Shown here one piece after another: positions 1-9,331 of a stretch of 64,000 nt of DNA. Each line of letters starts with the position of its first letter. Within the stretch, counting starts at the first letter, position 1. The notes beneath the pieces are model-generated. The model was not told the DNA's origin and searched no databases. It saw only the letters and a program-made list of their open reading frames with translations. This DNA comes from Myxococcales bacterium (GTDB lineage Bacteria > Myxococcota_A > Polyangia > Palsa-1104), in NCBI GenBank assembly GCA_003170275.1, contig PNAM01000070.1:4559-68558 (forward strand), given 5' to 3'. The position numbers and the translations under genes are program-made.

Positions 1-858
<858 letters not shown>

Positions 859-882
859 GAGCGGCGCTACGGTGAATCGACA

Positions 883-913
883 CGGGCGGGGCTTGGGCCT
901 CGCCCGTTTTTTT
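883..913 (+). terminator. Intrinsic terminator after dnaK
   Basis: A GC-rich stem (CGGGCG pairing with CGCCCG, extended inward through a G-T pair to 9 pairs) closes a 6-base loop. Seven T follow at 907-913. It lies 24 bases after the dnaK stop and reaches into the stop codon of the convergent TerB-like gene. Confidence 0.85.
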
Positions 914-1274
914 AGCGGACGACGCGGGCGGTGGCGGTCAGGTCGGCGAGCACGTTGTCGGGGATGCCGAGCGCCGCGGCGATGCGCTCGATCAGCACGC
1001 GCTCCGAGGGGGCGTAGTCGTGATCGGCGTGCGCCATGTGCAGGCACAGCGCGACCACCTCGCGGCGCTTGGCCGGATCGGTGACTGCGCGCGCCAGGGC
1101 GACCTCGTCGAGCGGGCTGGCGATCCAGGCGTGGCCGCCGACCCCGTGGTGCACGGCGAACCCCTCGAGGAACGACTCCTCGCGCGACAGGATCGCGCCG
1201 TCGGCGGCGGCCACCGCAGCGAGCGCGCGGACCACTTCCTGCGCCTCTTCCGGTTCGAAGGATACGGCCGACAT
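912..1274 (-). CDS. TerB-like domain protein
   Basis: A 120-residue, mostly helical cytoplasmic protein. The pattern AAADGAILSREESFL and the later MAHADHDYAPSERVLIERIAAALGI form the two acidic helical repeats of the TerB (tellurite-resistance) fold, with D/E clusters that could bind divalent metal. I chose the ATG at 1274 because the frame upstream of it has no coding character and would overlap the divergent gene. The gene is convergent with dnaK and divergent from the MepA-like gene, 25 bases away. Members of this family seldom have a proven role, so no specific function is claimed. Confidence 0.7.
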   Translation of the reverse strand: MSAVSFEPEEAQEVVRALAAVAAADGAILSREESFLEGFAVHHGVGGHAWIASPLDEVALARAVTDPAKRREVVALCLHMAHADHDYAPSERVLIERIAAALGIPDNVLADLTATARVVR

Positions 1275-1284
1275 GGCGAAGCGA

Positions 1285-1293
1285 TGATACACT
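1285..1293 (+). promoter_or_regulatory. Extended -10 promoter element (TGaTACACT)
   Basis: TGATACACT has the TGn extension plus a good -10 hexamer (1288-1293). Only six bases separate it from the GTG at 1300, so transcription would begin at or next to the start codon. No good -35 is visible. The same TGnTACAnT form recurs at 56671 and 58606. Confidence 0.45.
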
Positions 1294-1299
1294 ACTAGC

Positions 1300-2175
1300 G
1301 TGCGGTTGCTCGCTCCTTGGTCTCTCTTGGCGGTGCTGGCGGGTTGCGCCGGGCCGGGGCTGTTCAGCGACGGCACGAGCGTGAGCATCGGCACCTTCAC
1401 GCACGGCGCGCTCCGCCACGGCGCGCACCTGGCGGAGAAAGGCGACGGCTACGTGTTCCCCACCCTGTGGGCGGTTCGTGACACCCGTTACGGCACCGAC
1501 GAGCTGGTCGAGGCGCTCGCGCATGCGGCGCGGCGGGTCCGGCGGGAGTATCCGGGCGCGCTTCTCGGCATCGGCGATCTGTCGTCGCGCGGCGGTGGCG
1601 ACAGCGTGCTGCACCGCTCGCACGAGAACGGCCGCGACGCGGACCTCATCTACTACGCCGTCGACGACAAGGGCCGGCCGGTGCCGCCTGCCGACTCGAT
1701 GCCGCGCTATTCCGCCGCCGATCTCAAGGCGCGCACGCCGCTGCCGCCCGAGCACGGGGTGGTCTATGGGCCGTTTACGCCGCGCACCTTCGACGTGCGC
1801 CGCAACTGGGCGCTGGTGCGCGCGCTGCTGGAAGAGCCGCGCATCGAGATCCAGTACCTGTTCATCAACAACCGGCTGCGCGATCGCCTGCTCGCCTACG
1901 CGGCGGCGGAGGGCGAGGATCCGTCGCTCCTCGATCGCGCCACCGAGCTGTTGCACCAGCCGGGCGACTCGATGCCGCACGACGATCACCTGCACGTGCG
2001 GATCTTCTGCGCGCAGGACGATCGCGCGCAGGGCTGCTCGGACCGCGGTCCGGTGCGCTGGTGGAAGAAACGCTACAAGTACATGCCGCCGCAACAGCGG
2101 CTCCGCCCGGACGATCTGGCCGATACGCTGGCCATGCTCCTGACCGCCAGGTCCTGGAGAGGATTCATCTTTTAG
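1300..2175 (+). CDS. mepA: MepA-type murein endopeptidase lipoprotein (peptidase M74)
   Basis: A 291-residue envelope protein. The N-terminus is a lipoprotein signal ending in the lipobox LAGC. The M74 signature is present: HRSHENGRDAD around residues 105-115 supplies the first zinc His and Asp, and HDDHLHVR around 227-234 supplies the C-terminal catalytic and zinc His pair. This family (penicillin-insensitive murein endopeptidase) cleaves D-Ala-mDAP cross-links in peptidoglycan and does not depend on penicillin-binding-protein chemistry. The start is GTG, with a -10-like box only six bases upstream and no ribosome-binding site, so a leaderless mRNA is possible. It faces outward and may be anchored to the outer membrane. 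Confidence 0.88.
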   Translation: MRLLAPWSLLAVLAGCAGPGLFSDGTSVSIGTFTHGALRHGAHLAEKGDGYVFPTLWAVRDTRYGTDELVEALAHAARRVRREYPGALLGIGDLSSRGGGDSVLHRSHENGRDADLIYYAVDDKGRPVPPADSMPRYSAADLKARTPLPPEHGVVYGPFTPRTFDVRRNWALVRALLEEPRIEIQYLFINNRLRDRLLAYAAAEGEDPSLLDRATELLHQPGDSMPHDDHLHVRIFCAQDDRAQGCSDRGPVRWWKKRYKYMPPQQRLRPDDLADTLAMLLTARSWRGFIF

Positions 2176-2222
2176 GCGGCGAGATCGGGTTCGCCGCGGC
2201 GTAGCATTCAGTGGAGGAACTC

Positions 2223-4592
2223 ATGCGTCTGGCGCTGGCGTTGGTGCTCTGCGGGTCGCTGGCGGCCGAGGCTGCGCCGCACAAGAAGGCTGCGGCCCCT
2301 TTGGACACCAAGAAGCAGGCCGACGAGCAGGCGGCGCGCGGCGACGCGTGGACCGTCGCCGGGCGTTGCGACGAGGCGGTCAAGGCGTATCGCGAGGCGG
2401 TCAAGCTCGATCCCAAGAACGGCGTGGTCAAGGTGCGCCTGGCGCACTGCCTGGCGCGCACCGGCAGCGAGGTCGAGGCCAATTTCCTGTTGCGTGAGAT
2501 GGGCGCGCAGCCGCCGCCCGTCGGTGGCATGGCGCTGACCGAGCTCGGCGATCTGGCGGTTGCGGCGGGCGATCTGGCGACGGCGGTGCAGGTCTACGAC
2601 CAGCTGGTGCAGCGCGAGCCGGCCAACGTCGAGGCCAAGCTGGCGCTGCTCGACGCGCTCAAGGCGATGGTCGACAAGGGCGACGCGGCCGCGCGCGCGC
2701 GTGCGCTCGAGCTGGCGGTTCGACTCAAGACCGATCCGCGCGCCGATCAGGCGACGCAGCGGCGCGCCGAGGAGCTCGAGGGTTTCCTCAAGTACGGCGA
2801 CGCGGGCAAGGATCTGATCGACGGTCGCGCGCGGCTGGCCAACGGCGACGCCAAGGGCGCGGTGACCGTGCTCGAGCACGCGGTCGAGGCGCATCCGGAT
2901 CTCGAGGAGGCGCAGTACCTGCTCGGCATGGCGTACTCGGCGCCCGACGTGGCCAAGCGCGATCAAGCGCGCAAGGCGTGGAAGAAGGCGCCGCACGTCA
3001 AGGAGGCGCAGCTCGCGCTCGGCATCGACGCCTACGAAGGCGGCGATCTGGGTGAGGCGGAGAAGCGGCTCAAGGGCGCGGTCGAGCTGGACGAGCGCTT
3101 TCAGTCGGGCTGGTACCAGCTCGGGCTGGTGAATCACGAGCGCGGCGAGAACGACAAGGCCAAGACCGCCTGGGCGCGCGCGGTGAGCATCGATCCGCGC
3201 TCGGAGCTGGGGCGCTGGGCGGCGACCAAGCTGTCGCTGGTGACCGGCAACATCAACGCGCTGGTCGAGGGGCAGGTGATCGACTCCTCGTCGGAGGTGG
3301 GCATCGGGCAGCTGCTCACCAAGCAGATCGAGGAGCGCTTCGGGCGGCTCGACGACCCGGCGCTCGACGAGCGGCTCAACAAGATCTTGAAGCGCCTGAC
3401 GGCCGTGAGCGATCGGCCCGAGCGCGAGCTGCGCTACCGCGTGGTGCTGGTCGACGTGCCGATGATCAACGCGCTGACGCTGCCGGGCGGGACCATCCTG
3501 GTGTTCAAGGGGCTGGTCGACCTGGTGAAGAACAACCTGGGCAACACCGACGACGCGTGGGCCTCGGTGCTGGGGCACGAGTGCGCGCACGCGGCGCTGC
3601 GCCACGGGGTGGGGATGATCCAGGTGGCCTCGTCGCTGTCACCCCAAGGCAACCGCGCGTTCGAAGGCGGCGCCGGCGATCTGTCGACGCTGCTCAACAC
3701 GGTCTCGCGCGCGCACGAGTTCGAGGCCGATCAGTTCGGCGCGCTCTATTCGTATCGCGCCGGGTTCAACCCGGTGACGGCGGTGGCGCTGCACGAGAAG
3801 ATGCTGGCGGCGATGGGCGAGATCCCGCGCGGGATGACCCACCCGACGCACAAGGAGCGCATCGCGCGGGTGCGCGACTACCTGCTCGACCTGCGCGCCA
3901 AGACCTACGGGTTCGATCTCGCGGTCAAGGATCTCGGGCAGAACGACTACGACGGGGCGATCGGCCGCTTCGAGGTGTTCCTGGGCGTGTTCCCGGATTC
4001 GATCGCGGCGCGTTCGAACCTGGGCGTGGCGCTGCACCGAAAGGCGCTGACCGCGCTCGAGCCAGCCAGCCGCTTCCGCCGCGCCACCGACGTGGATCCG
4101 AACTCGCGCGCGCGCAAGATCGAGCTGCACGCGGGCGGCGCGGAGCCGGGCGGGCTCAAGGCGGCGCCCAAGATCGACGAGCGCATGCTGCGCGAAGCGG
4201 TCGGCGAATATCGCGCGGCGCTGTCGATCGATCCGAGCTACGCCAAGGCGCAGACCAACCTGGGCGCGGCGCTCGACGATCTGAAGGACCGCCGCGGGGC
4301 GCGCGAGGCCCTAGAGAAGGCGGTGCGCATGGCGCCGGCCTCGAAAGAGGCGTGGAACAACCTGGGCGCGGTGGCCGCCGAGACCGGCGACACCGGGCGC
4401 GCGCTCGAGGCGCTCAAGAAGTCGGTCGAGCTCGACAAGGGCTACGCCGAGGCGTGGTTCAACCTGGGCATGACCTACGAGCAGGCCGGCAAGAACAAGG
4501 ACGCAGGGCAGGCCTGGGACACCTACCTCGGGCTCGATCCCAAGAGCGGCTGGACCGAGGTCGCCCGAACGCACCGCTCGCGCATCAAGTAA
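2223..4592 (+). CDS. TPR protein with M48 metallopeptidase domain
   Basis: A 789-residue exported protein. I chose the ATG at 2223, which has a GGAGG site six bases upstream and opens a signal peptide (LALALVLCGSLAAEA), over the in-frame GTG 12 bases earlier. TPR-like helical repeats fill residues 20-340. The M48 zinc motif HECAH is at residues 452-456, and the downstream ligand region is HEFEADQFG. More TPR repeats follow (NLGAALDDL, NNLGAVAAE, NLGMTYEQA). The architecture resembles BepA/LoiP-type periplasmic proteases that check outer-membrane protein assembly, but with TPRs on both sides of the protease. It is followed by FlgT-like and CsgG-like genes on the same strand, which suggests a joint envelope function. 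Confidence 0.85.
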   Translation: MRLALALVLCGSLAAEAAPHKKAAAPLDTKKQADEQAARGDAWTVAGRCDEAVKAYREAVKLDPKNGVVKVRLAHCLARTGSEVEANFLLREMGAQPPPVGGMALTELGDLAVAAGDLATAVQVYDQLVQREPANVEAKLALLDALKAMVDKGDAAARARALELAVRLKTDPRADQATQRRAEELEGFLKYGDAGKDLIDGRARLANGDAKGAVTVLEHAVEAHPDLEEAQYLLGMAYSAPDVAKRDQARKAWKKAPHVKEAQLALGIDAYEGGDLGEAEKRLKGAVELDERFQSGWYQLGLVNHERGENDKAKTAWARAVSIDPRSELGRWAATKLSLVTGNINALVEGQVIDSSSEVGIGQLLTKQIEERFGRLDDPALDERLNKILKRLTAVSDRPERELRYRVVLVDVPMINALTLPGGTILVFKGLVDLVKNNLGNTDDAWASVLGHECAHAALRHGVGMIQVASSLSPQGNRAFEGGAGDLSTLLNTVSRAHEFEADQFGALYSYRAGFNPVTAVALHEKMLAAMGEIPRGMTHPTHKERIARVRDYLLDLRAKTYGFDLAVKDLGQNDYDGAIGRFEVFLGVFPDSIAARSNLGVALHRKALTALEPASRFRRATDVDPNSRARKIELHAGGAEPGGLKAAPKIDERMLREAVGEYRAALSIDPSYAKAQTNLGAALDDLKDRRGAREALEKAVRMAPASKEAWNNLGAVAAETGDTGRALEALKKSVELDKGYAEAWFNLGMTYEQAGKNKDAGQAWDTYLGLDPKSGWTEVARTHRSRIK

Positions 4593-4662
4593 GCAACTCA
4601 CTACACCGTCGGGAAGAAACCCACGGCCTCCGCGTAGTCATCATCGCGACTTACGGGAGCGA

Positions 4663-5616
4663 ATGATGACTCGAGCGGCGGCAGTTCTTTCGGCGGTGGT
4701 TTTATTGGCAGCGGGGCGCGCCGAGGCGCGGCGCTCGACGGTGGTCGCGCACGGCCAATCGGTGGTGGCCGGCGGCGATCAGGCGATGGCGCGCGCCAAG
4801 GCGATCAACGCTGCGTTGCGGCACGCGCTCGAGCAGCTCACCCAGTCGCTGGGCGGGCCGGCCGAGGGCGACGACAGCCTGATCGACAAGGCGATCTATT
4901 CGCGCGCCGCCGCGTTCGTGCCGCGCTCGACGGTGGTCAACGAGGACATCGACGGCAACGTGATGGAGGTCGAGGTCAACGTCGAGGTCGACGTCGACGC
5001 GCTGACCGTGGCGCTGGGCGGACGCCGCAGTGGGCGCGATCTCAAGGCGCGCAACGACGGCGGCGGGATCGATCTGGGCGGCAAGCGCGTGCTGATCCTC
5101 GCCACCGAGCAGCTCGGGCCGCACCAGGTGTTCGGCTGGACCGACGTGGTGTGGGGCTGGGGCTACGGCTCGTCGAAGACCACCATGGTGCAGGTCAACA
5201 ACGAGATGGGCGGCATCGAGGCGACCATGGCCGACGGATTTTCCGGCGCCGGGTTCCACGTGGTCGACCCGCACGTGCTCAAGGGCCGGCTTGCACCAAA
5301 GCCCGCGTTCGAAGTGCTCGACCTGTCGTCCGGCGCGGGCCGCTCGATCGCCGAGAAATCGGACGCTGATCTGGTGGTGATCGTAAAGGGCGTGGCGCAG
5401 ACCGCGTATCACTCGACGGTAGCCGAGAGCGGCATGCACTCTGGGCAGGCCAACGTGGTGGCGCGCTTGGTGCGCGTGCGCGACGGCAAGGTGCTGGCCT
5501 CGACCACGCAGCACGCCGCGCAGATCCACATCGATGTCGATACCGCGCGCCTGAACGCGCTGAACGAGGCCGCGCGCCTGGCGGCGGCCGAGCTGACCAA
5601 GAAACTCGATAACTAG
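4663..5616 (+). CDS. FlgT/LPP20-like secreted protein
   Basis: A 317-residue protein with a signal peptide (AAVLSAVVLLAAGRAEA). The N-terminal domain (residues 28-115, including ARAKAINAALRHALEQ and an alternating VEVNVEVDVDALTVAL strand) is the fold of the FlgT N-terminal/LPP20 family. The second half (from GKRVLILATEQLG) looks like a nucleotide-free Rossmann-type domain typical of FlgT middle regions and CsgG relatives (SDADLVVIVKGVAQT). GGGAG precedes the start, and a second ATG at 4666 is equally possible. It lies 10 bases upstream of a CsgG-like lipoprotein gene and is almost surely co-transcribed with it. No flagellar genes are visible here, so a flagellar role is not implied. Confidence 0.7.
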   Translation: MMTRAAAVLSAVVLLAAGRAEARRSTVVAHGQSVVAGGDQAMARAKAINAALRHALEQLTQSLGGPAEGDDSLIDKAIYSRAAAFVPRSTVVNEDIDGNVMEVEVNVEVDVDALTVALGGRRSGRDLKARNDGGGIDLGGKRVLILATEQLGPHQVFGWTDVVWGWGYGSSKTTMVQVNNEMGGIEATMADGFSGAGFHVVDPHVLKGRLAPKPAFEVLDLSSGAGRSIAEKSDADLVVIVKGVAQTAYHSTVAESGMHSGQANVVARLVRVRDGKVLASTTQHAAQIHIDVDTARLNALNEAARLAAAELTKKLDN

Positions 5617-5626
5617 GGAGATTGAA

Positions 5627-6664
5627 ATGAACAAGCGGATGGTCCTGGCTGCGGCGACGAGCTTTTTGTTGGCGGGGTGCGCGGGTGGCAACGCCCACAA
5701 GAGGTCCGATGAAGGCTCTCAGGCGGCGCAGCGTGACAAGGACACCGAGGCGGAGGAGAACGCCGAGGCCCCCGCGCCCAAGCTGCATGGCCCGAAGAAG
5801 CGCGTGGGCATCGTCGACTTCGACGACGCGTCCCACTACGGCTACTACGGCGGGTCGCGCAACGCGCTGGCCGAGGCCGCGCGCGACGCCGCCACCGAGG
5901 CGCTGGTGAAGTCGGGCGCGTTCGTGGTGATCGAGCGCGAGCAGCTCGCGCAGGTCTTGAAGGAGCAGGGGCTGGGGATGACCGGCGCGATCAGCGCGCA
6001 GACCGCCGCCAAGGCGGGCAAGCTGCTGGGCCTGCAGGCGCTGGTGACCGGCAAGGTGACCGACTTTGCCGCCGACGAGAAGTCGAGCGGGTTCGGCGGC
6101 TACTACCAGCAGCACCGCAAGGACTTCCATGCGCGCGTCAGCCTGCGCATGATCGACGCCAACTCGGGCGAGATCTGGCTGGCCGAGAGCGGCGAGGGCG
6201 TAGCCACCTCGAAGAACACGGTGGTGATGGGCGGCGGCAGCCACTCGGTGGATCAGACGCTCGGCAAGCGCGCGCTGTACCTCGCGATCCACAACATGAT
6301 GAACAAGGTGATCTCGAAGGCCGACTCCAAGCCGTGGTCGGGCGCGGTGGCCAAGGTCGGCAAGGGCGGCAAGATCTACATCACCGCCGGCTCGGACATC
6401 GGCCTGCCGGTGGGCGCGACGCTCACCGTGCGCAAGATCGGCGAGGAGATCACCGACCCGACCACCGGGCAGGTGATCGGCCACGAGATGGGGCGCACCG
6501 TCGGCAAGTTGCAGGTGGCCGACCACCTGAACGAGAAGCTGTCGCTGTGCATCTCCACCAAGGGCGTGGGCTTCGCCAACGGCGACATGGTTACGCTCGA
6601 CGCCATGAAGAAGCCGGAGGTCGCGGCCACGGGCTCCAGGAGCGCTCCGGCCTCCGACGACTGA
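5627..6664 (+). CDS. CsgG-like outer-membrane lipoprotein with FlgT-like C-terminal domain
   Basis: A 345-residue lipoprotein (lipobox LAGC near residue 18). Residues 60-225 match the CsgG/HfaB family: KKRVGIVDFDD, ALVKSGAFVVIEREQLAQVL, GKLLGLQALVTGKVTDF and RMIDANSGEIW. CsgG proper forms the nonameric outer-membrane secretion pore for curli. The C-terminal 110 residues (KIYITAGSDIGLPVGATLTV, ITDPTTGQVIG, GFANGDMV) resemble the FlgT C-terminal domain, which curli CsgG lacks. AGGGAG lies just upstream. No curli subunit genes are present, so the substrate is unknown, and the domain may support an envelope assembly complex with the preceding FlgT-like protein and the M48 protease. Confidence 0.8.
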   Translation: MNKRMVLAAATSFLLAGCAGGNAHKRSDEGSQAAQRDKDTEAEENAEAPAPKLHGPKKRVGIVDFDDASHYGYYGGSRNALAEAARDAATEALVKSGAFVVIEREQLAQVLKEQGLGMTGAISAQTAAKAGKLLGLQALVTGKVTDFAADEKSSGFGGYYQQHRKDFHARVSLRMIDANSGEIWLAESGEGVATSKNTVVMGGGSHSVDQTLGKRALYLAIHNMMNKVISKADSKPWSGAVAKVGKGGKIYITAGSDIGLPVGATLTVRKIGEEITDPTTGQVIGHEMGRTVGKLQVADHLNEKLSLCISTKGVGFANGDMVTLDAMKKPEVAATGSRSAPASDD

Positions 6665-6686
6665 GCCGGCGCGCCGATTCGACCGA

Positions 6687-6719
6687 CCCCGCTCCCCTCA
6701 TTGGGCGAGCGGGGTTTTT
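6687..6719 (+). terminator. Intrinsic terminator after the CsgG-like gene
   Basis: CCCCGCTC (6687-6694) pairs perfectly with GAGCGGGG (6707-6714) across a 12-base loop, followed by TTTTT at 6715-6719. It ends the M48/FlgT-like/CsgG-like transcription unit. Confidence 0.9.
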
Positions 6720-6737
6720 CTTTGGTAGCATCGAGGA

Positions 6738-7073
6738 ATGCTGCGCGTGGCGCTCCTGCTGGTGGCGATGGCCGCTGCTGGGTATGCCGGAATGTTCGCC
6801 TAGCAGCAGCTTCATCCCGCGCCGGCGCCCGCGCCCTTGCGTGGCCCTGCCCCGGCGCCGTTCGCCAGGTCGTCGGAGGCGGCGCACCGCTGTCTGGACG
6901 CCTGCGAGCAGCGGGTGATCCTCGAGAACGCCGATCCCGAAGTGGTCAAGGCGTGCCGGCTACGCTGCGAGATCGTGGTGGAGCGCCCGAACGAGCCGAT
7001 CCACTCGATCACCCGCGCCCCGGCCGATCACCGGAAGGCCGACGAGCGGAGCTCCACGCTGCAGCCCCGCTAG
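6738..7073 (+). pseudogene. Small Cys-rich protein interrupted by an in-frame TAG
   Basis: The ATG at 6738 opens a hydrophobic leader (MLRVALLLVAMAAAGYAGMFA) that ends at TAG (6801-6803). The same frame then stays open for 89 codons to 7073: a Pro/Ala stretch (QLHPAPAPAPLRGPAPAPF), then two CxxxC pairs, CLDAC and CRLRC, separated by about 20 residues. Read through the TAG, this is a 111-residue protein with one membrane or signal segment followed by a small Cys-paired domain. Possible explanations are a CAG-to-TAG nonsense mutation, a sequencing error, amber readthrough, or restart at the TTG at 6837. A TAGCAT box lies six bases before the ATG. Confidence 0.5.
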
Positions 7074-7999
7074 GCTTTGAGGATCTCGGCCGCCTTCTCG
7101 AGCGTGCGATCGATGTCGCCTTCGTACTTGAGGATCAGGTTGAGCGTCTCATGCAGCAGCTGCTCGTCGAGCGACTGCGCGTTCAGGATGGTGAGCGCGC
7201 GCGCCCAGTCGAGCGTCTCGGAGACGCTCGGGCGCTTCTTGAGATCGAGCTCGCGGATGGCTTGCACCGCGCGCACCACCTGGCCGGCGAGCGCCTCGGC
7301 CGCCTCGGGCACTTTTTCGCGCACGATCTCGAGCTCGCGCGCCGCGTCGGGGTAGCCGATGTGCAGGTGCAGGCAACGGCGCTTGAGCGCGTCGGTCAGC
7401 TCGCGCGCGTTGTTGGAGGTGAGCAGCACCAAAGGGATGTGCTTGGCCTTGAGCGTGCCGAGCTCGGGCACCGAGACCTGGTAGTCGGAGAGCACCTCGA
7501 GCAGGAACGCCTCGAACTCGGAGTCAGCGCGGTCGACCTCGTCGATCAGCAGCACCGGCCGCTTCTCGGCGCGCAGCGCCTTGAGCAGCGGACGCGCCAA
7601 AAGGAAGCGCTCGGAGAAGAACGCGTCCTCTTGCGCGGCCAGCTTGTCGACCGCCTCCGACAAGGTCTGCGCGCCGGCCATGACCTCGCCGATCTTGTCG
7701 CGCAAGATCTGGGTGTACAGGAGCTGCTTGGGGTACTCCCACTCGTAGAGCGCCTTGGCCTCGTCGAGCCCCTCGTAGCACTGCAGGCGGATGAGCTCGG
7801 TGTCGAGCGTGGCGGCGAGCACCTTGGCCAGCTCGGTCTTGCCTACGCCCGCGGGTCCCTCGACCAAGATCGGCTTCTCCATGCGATCGGCCAGGTAGAC
7901 CGCGGTGGCGATGCGGCGATCGCACACGTAGGACTGCGCGCGAAGGCGCGCGATCACGTCATCGATCGTCGAGAACGCGGGCGTCGAGATCGCGGACAT
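7070..7999 (-). CDS. MoxR-family AAA+ ATPase
   Basis: A 309-residue cytoplasmic AAA+ protein. Walker A is GPAGVGKTE at residues 48-56, Walker B is LLIDEVDRAD near 150-159, and sensor-1 is LLTSNNARELTDALKRRC. MoxR proteins act as chaperone-like ATPases that mature or activate metal-dependent and envelope enzymes, often with a VWA-domain partner; no VWA gene is adjacent. Its stop shares the four bases CTAG (7070-7073) with the stop of the convergent Cys-rich gene. The start is the ATG at 7999. Family certain, client unknown. Confidence 0.92.
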   Translation of the reverse strand: MSAISTPAFSTIDDVIARLRAQSYVCDRRIATAVYLADRMEKPILVEGPAGVGKTELAKVLAATLDTELIRLQCYEGLDEAKALYEWEYPKQLLYTQILRDKIGEVMAGAQTLSEAVDKLAAQEDAFFSERFLLARPLLKALRAEKRPVLLIDEVDRADSEFEAFLLEVLSDYQVSVPELGTLKAKHIPLVLLTSNNARELTDALKRRCLHLHIGYPDAARELEIVREKVPEAAEALAGQVVRAVQAIRELDLKKRPSVSETLDWARALTILNAQSLDEQLLHETLNLILKYEGDIDRTLEKAAEILKA

Positions 8000-8023
8000 C
8001 TATCGACCCTAGCATGAGCCCGT

Positions 8024-8548
8024 TCAGCGCGCGACGCCGGCATCGAGCGCGTCGCCGCCCACCTGCAGCGACTTCAGCGACTCCTCGTAGTCGGCCGCCA
8101 TGCGCGAGAGCGCGTGCAGCGGGCCGATCATCGTGACCACGTAGCCGATGCCGCCTTCGACTACGTAGAGCTGCTTGATGAAGCGCTTGCCGCCGTCGAG
8201 GTCGGCCTCCAGGCGGGCGCGCGACCCGTCGGCGTGCACGCGCAGCGCGGTGAAGCCCTGCTTCTGCAGCGGTATGCGCGACTGCTCGGCCAGGTCCATC
8301 GAGGTGGTGCCGGGCGGGACCTTCTGCGCGGAGAGCGTGAGCTTGCCGCCTTCGTGGTGCGAGTACGACGCGAGCAGCCGCGGGTAGGAAGATTGCGGCG
8401 CCAGCTCCCAGCCGGCGGGCGCCTCGAACGCGCGCACGCGCATCGCTTCGTTGCGGTACACGCGCGGCGCGTTGCCTGCGCCAGCGACGATGAGGAAGCC
8501 CGCCGCGAGGATCAGCGCGAGTGAAATTCGGCGGAGCGCGACGACCAT
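8024..8548 (-). CDS. Hypothetical exported protein
   Basis: A 174-residue protein with an N-terminal hydrophobic segment (LALILAAGFLIVAGAG) that acts as a signal or membrane anchor. The rest alternates strand and helix (MRVRAFEAPAGWELAP, GKLTLSAQKVPPG, GGIGYVVTMIGPL). This recalls small PsbP- or DcrB-like periplasmic domains, but I cannot assign a family. It lies 24 bases upstream of moxR on the same strand and is probably co-transcribed, so it could be connected to the MoxR ATPase. The 146 bases ahead of it are shared with the divergent MerR-like gene. Confidence 0.6.
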   Translation of the reverse strand: MVVALRRISLALILAAGFLIVAGAGNAPRVYRNEAMRVRAFEAPAGWELAPQSSYPRLLASYSHHEGGKLTLSAQKVPPGTTSMDLAEQSRIPLQKQGFTALRVHADGSRARLEADLDGGKRFIKQLYVVEGGIGYVVTMIGPLHALSRMAADYEESLKSLQVGGDALDAGVAR

Positions 8549-8657
8549 TGGCGCAGCCTAACACGCGCGGTTGCCGTCGAGAAACGCGCGATCGGGCGCG
8601 CCGCCGTCGCTGTGCTCTTGTTCAGTATTAAAGTTGATCACGTACGAATCTTTTCGC

Positions 8658-8687
8658 TTGAAGCGGATCTACTCAATAGATTACATT
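8658..8687 (+). promoter_or_regulatory. Promoter of the MerR-like gene (TTGAAG - 18 - TACATT)
   Basis: TTGAAG at 8658-8663 and TACATT at 8682-8687 are separated by 18 bases, inside the most AT-rich stretch of this part of the window. The -10 ends seven bases before the GTG at 8695, which lacks a ribosome-binding site, so the mRNA would start at the initiation codon. Confidence 0.5.
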
Positions 8688-8694
8688 CTAACGC

Positions 8695-9285
8695 GTGACG
8701 CGAACCCCGTCGACGGAGACTGAGACAGGCGGGCTGCTCCCCGACCGCGACCTGGCCGAGCTCGAGCGTCTCAATCCTGCCGGGCTCACCGCGGCGCAGG
8801 TGGTGGAGCTGTTCACGTCGAGGGGCGTGAAGCTGTCCGAGGCGACGTTTCGCAAGTACGTGCAGCTCGGCCTGCTCCCGCGATCGAAGCGGGTGGGGCG
8901 CAAGGGCAAGCACCAGGGATCGATGGGCCTGTACCCGCCCGGCGTGGTGCGGCGGGTCAACGCCATCAAGCGGATGATGGCCGAGGGCTACGCGATCGAA
9001 GAGATCCAGAAGTCGTTCTTGCGGTTCAAGGACGAGATCGAGGCCCTCGAGCGGGGCTTGAAGGACTTGTTCACCGGCTTCGAGCGCGAGCTCAAGCAGC
9101 CGGAGTTCGATGCCGCGCGGCGCAAGACGCTGTCGCGCGACCTCGAGGATGCCAAGAAGGCCGCCGGCGAGCTCGTCGGGCGGATCGAGACCCTTGAGCG
9201 GCACATCGTCGTGCCGCTCGAGCGTGCTGCGAGGGCACGCGCATTTTCGTCCGGCGCCTCGGGGGGCGCCGGGGACCTGTTGTAG
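8695..9285 (+). CDS. MerR-like transcriptional regulator
   Basis: A 196-residue protein. A winged-helix MerR-type DNA-binding domain spans residues 30-105: [33 protein letters not shown] is the helix-turn-helix, and [25 protein letters not shown] is the following MerR helix pair. A long coiled coil ([23 protein letters not shown]) then serves as a dimerisation helix. There is no effector domain and no Cys sensor. The next gene, 46 bases downstream, is a sigma-region-4-like protein, so the two probably form a regulatory operon. The target is unknown. Confidence 0.75.
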   Translation: MTRTPSTETETGGLLPDRDLAELERLNPAGLTAAQVVELFTSRGVKLSEATFRKYVQLGLLPRSKRVGRKGKHQGSMGLYPPGVVRRVNAIKRMMAEGYAIEEIQKSFLRFKDEIEALERGLKDLFTGFERELKQPEFDAARRKTLSRDLEDAKKAAGELVGRIETLERHIVVPLERAARARAFSSGASGGAGDLL

Positions 9286-9331
9286 CGGGACCGCCGGGGC
9301 TCACGCGCCGGCGGACAACACGGAGGGGCAG

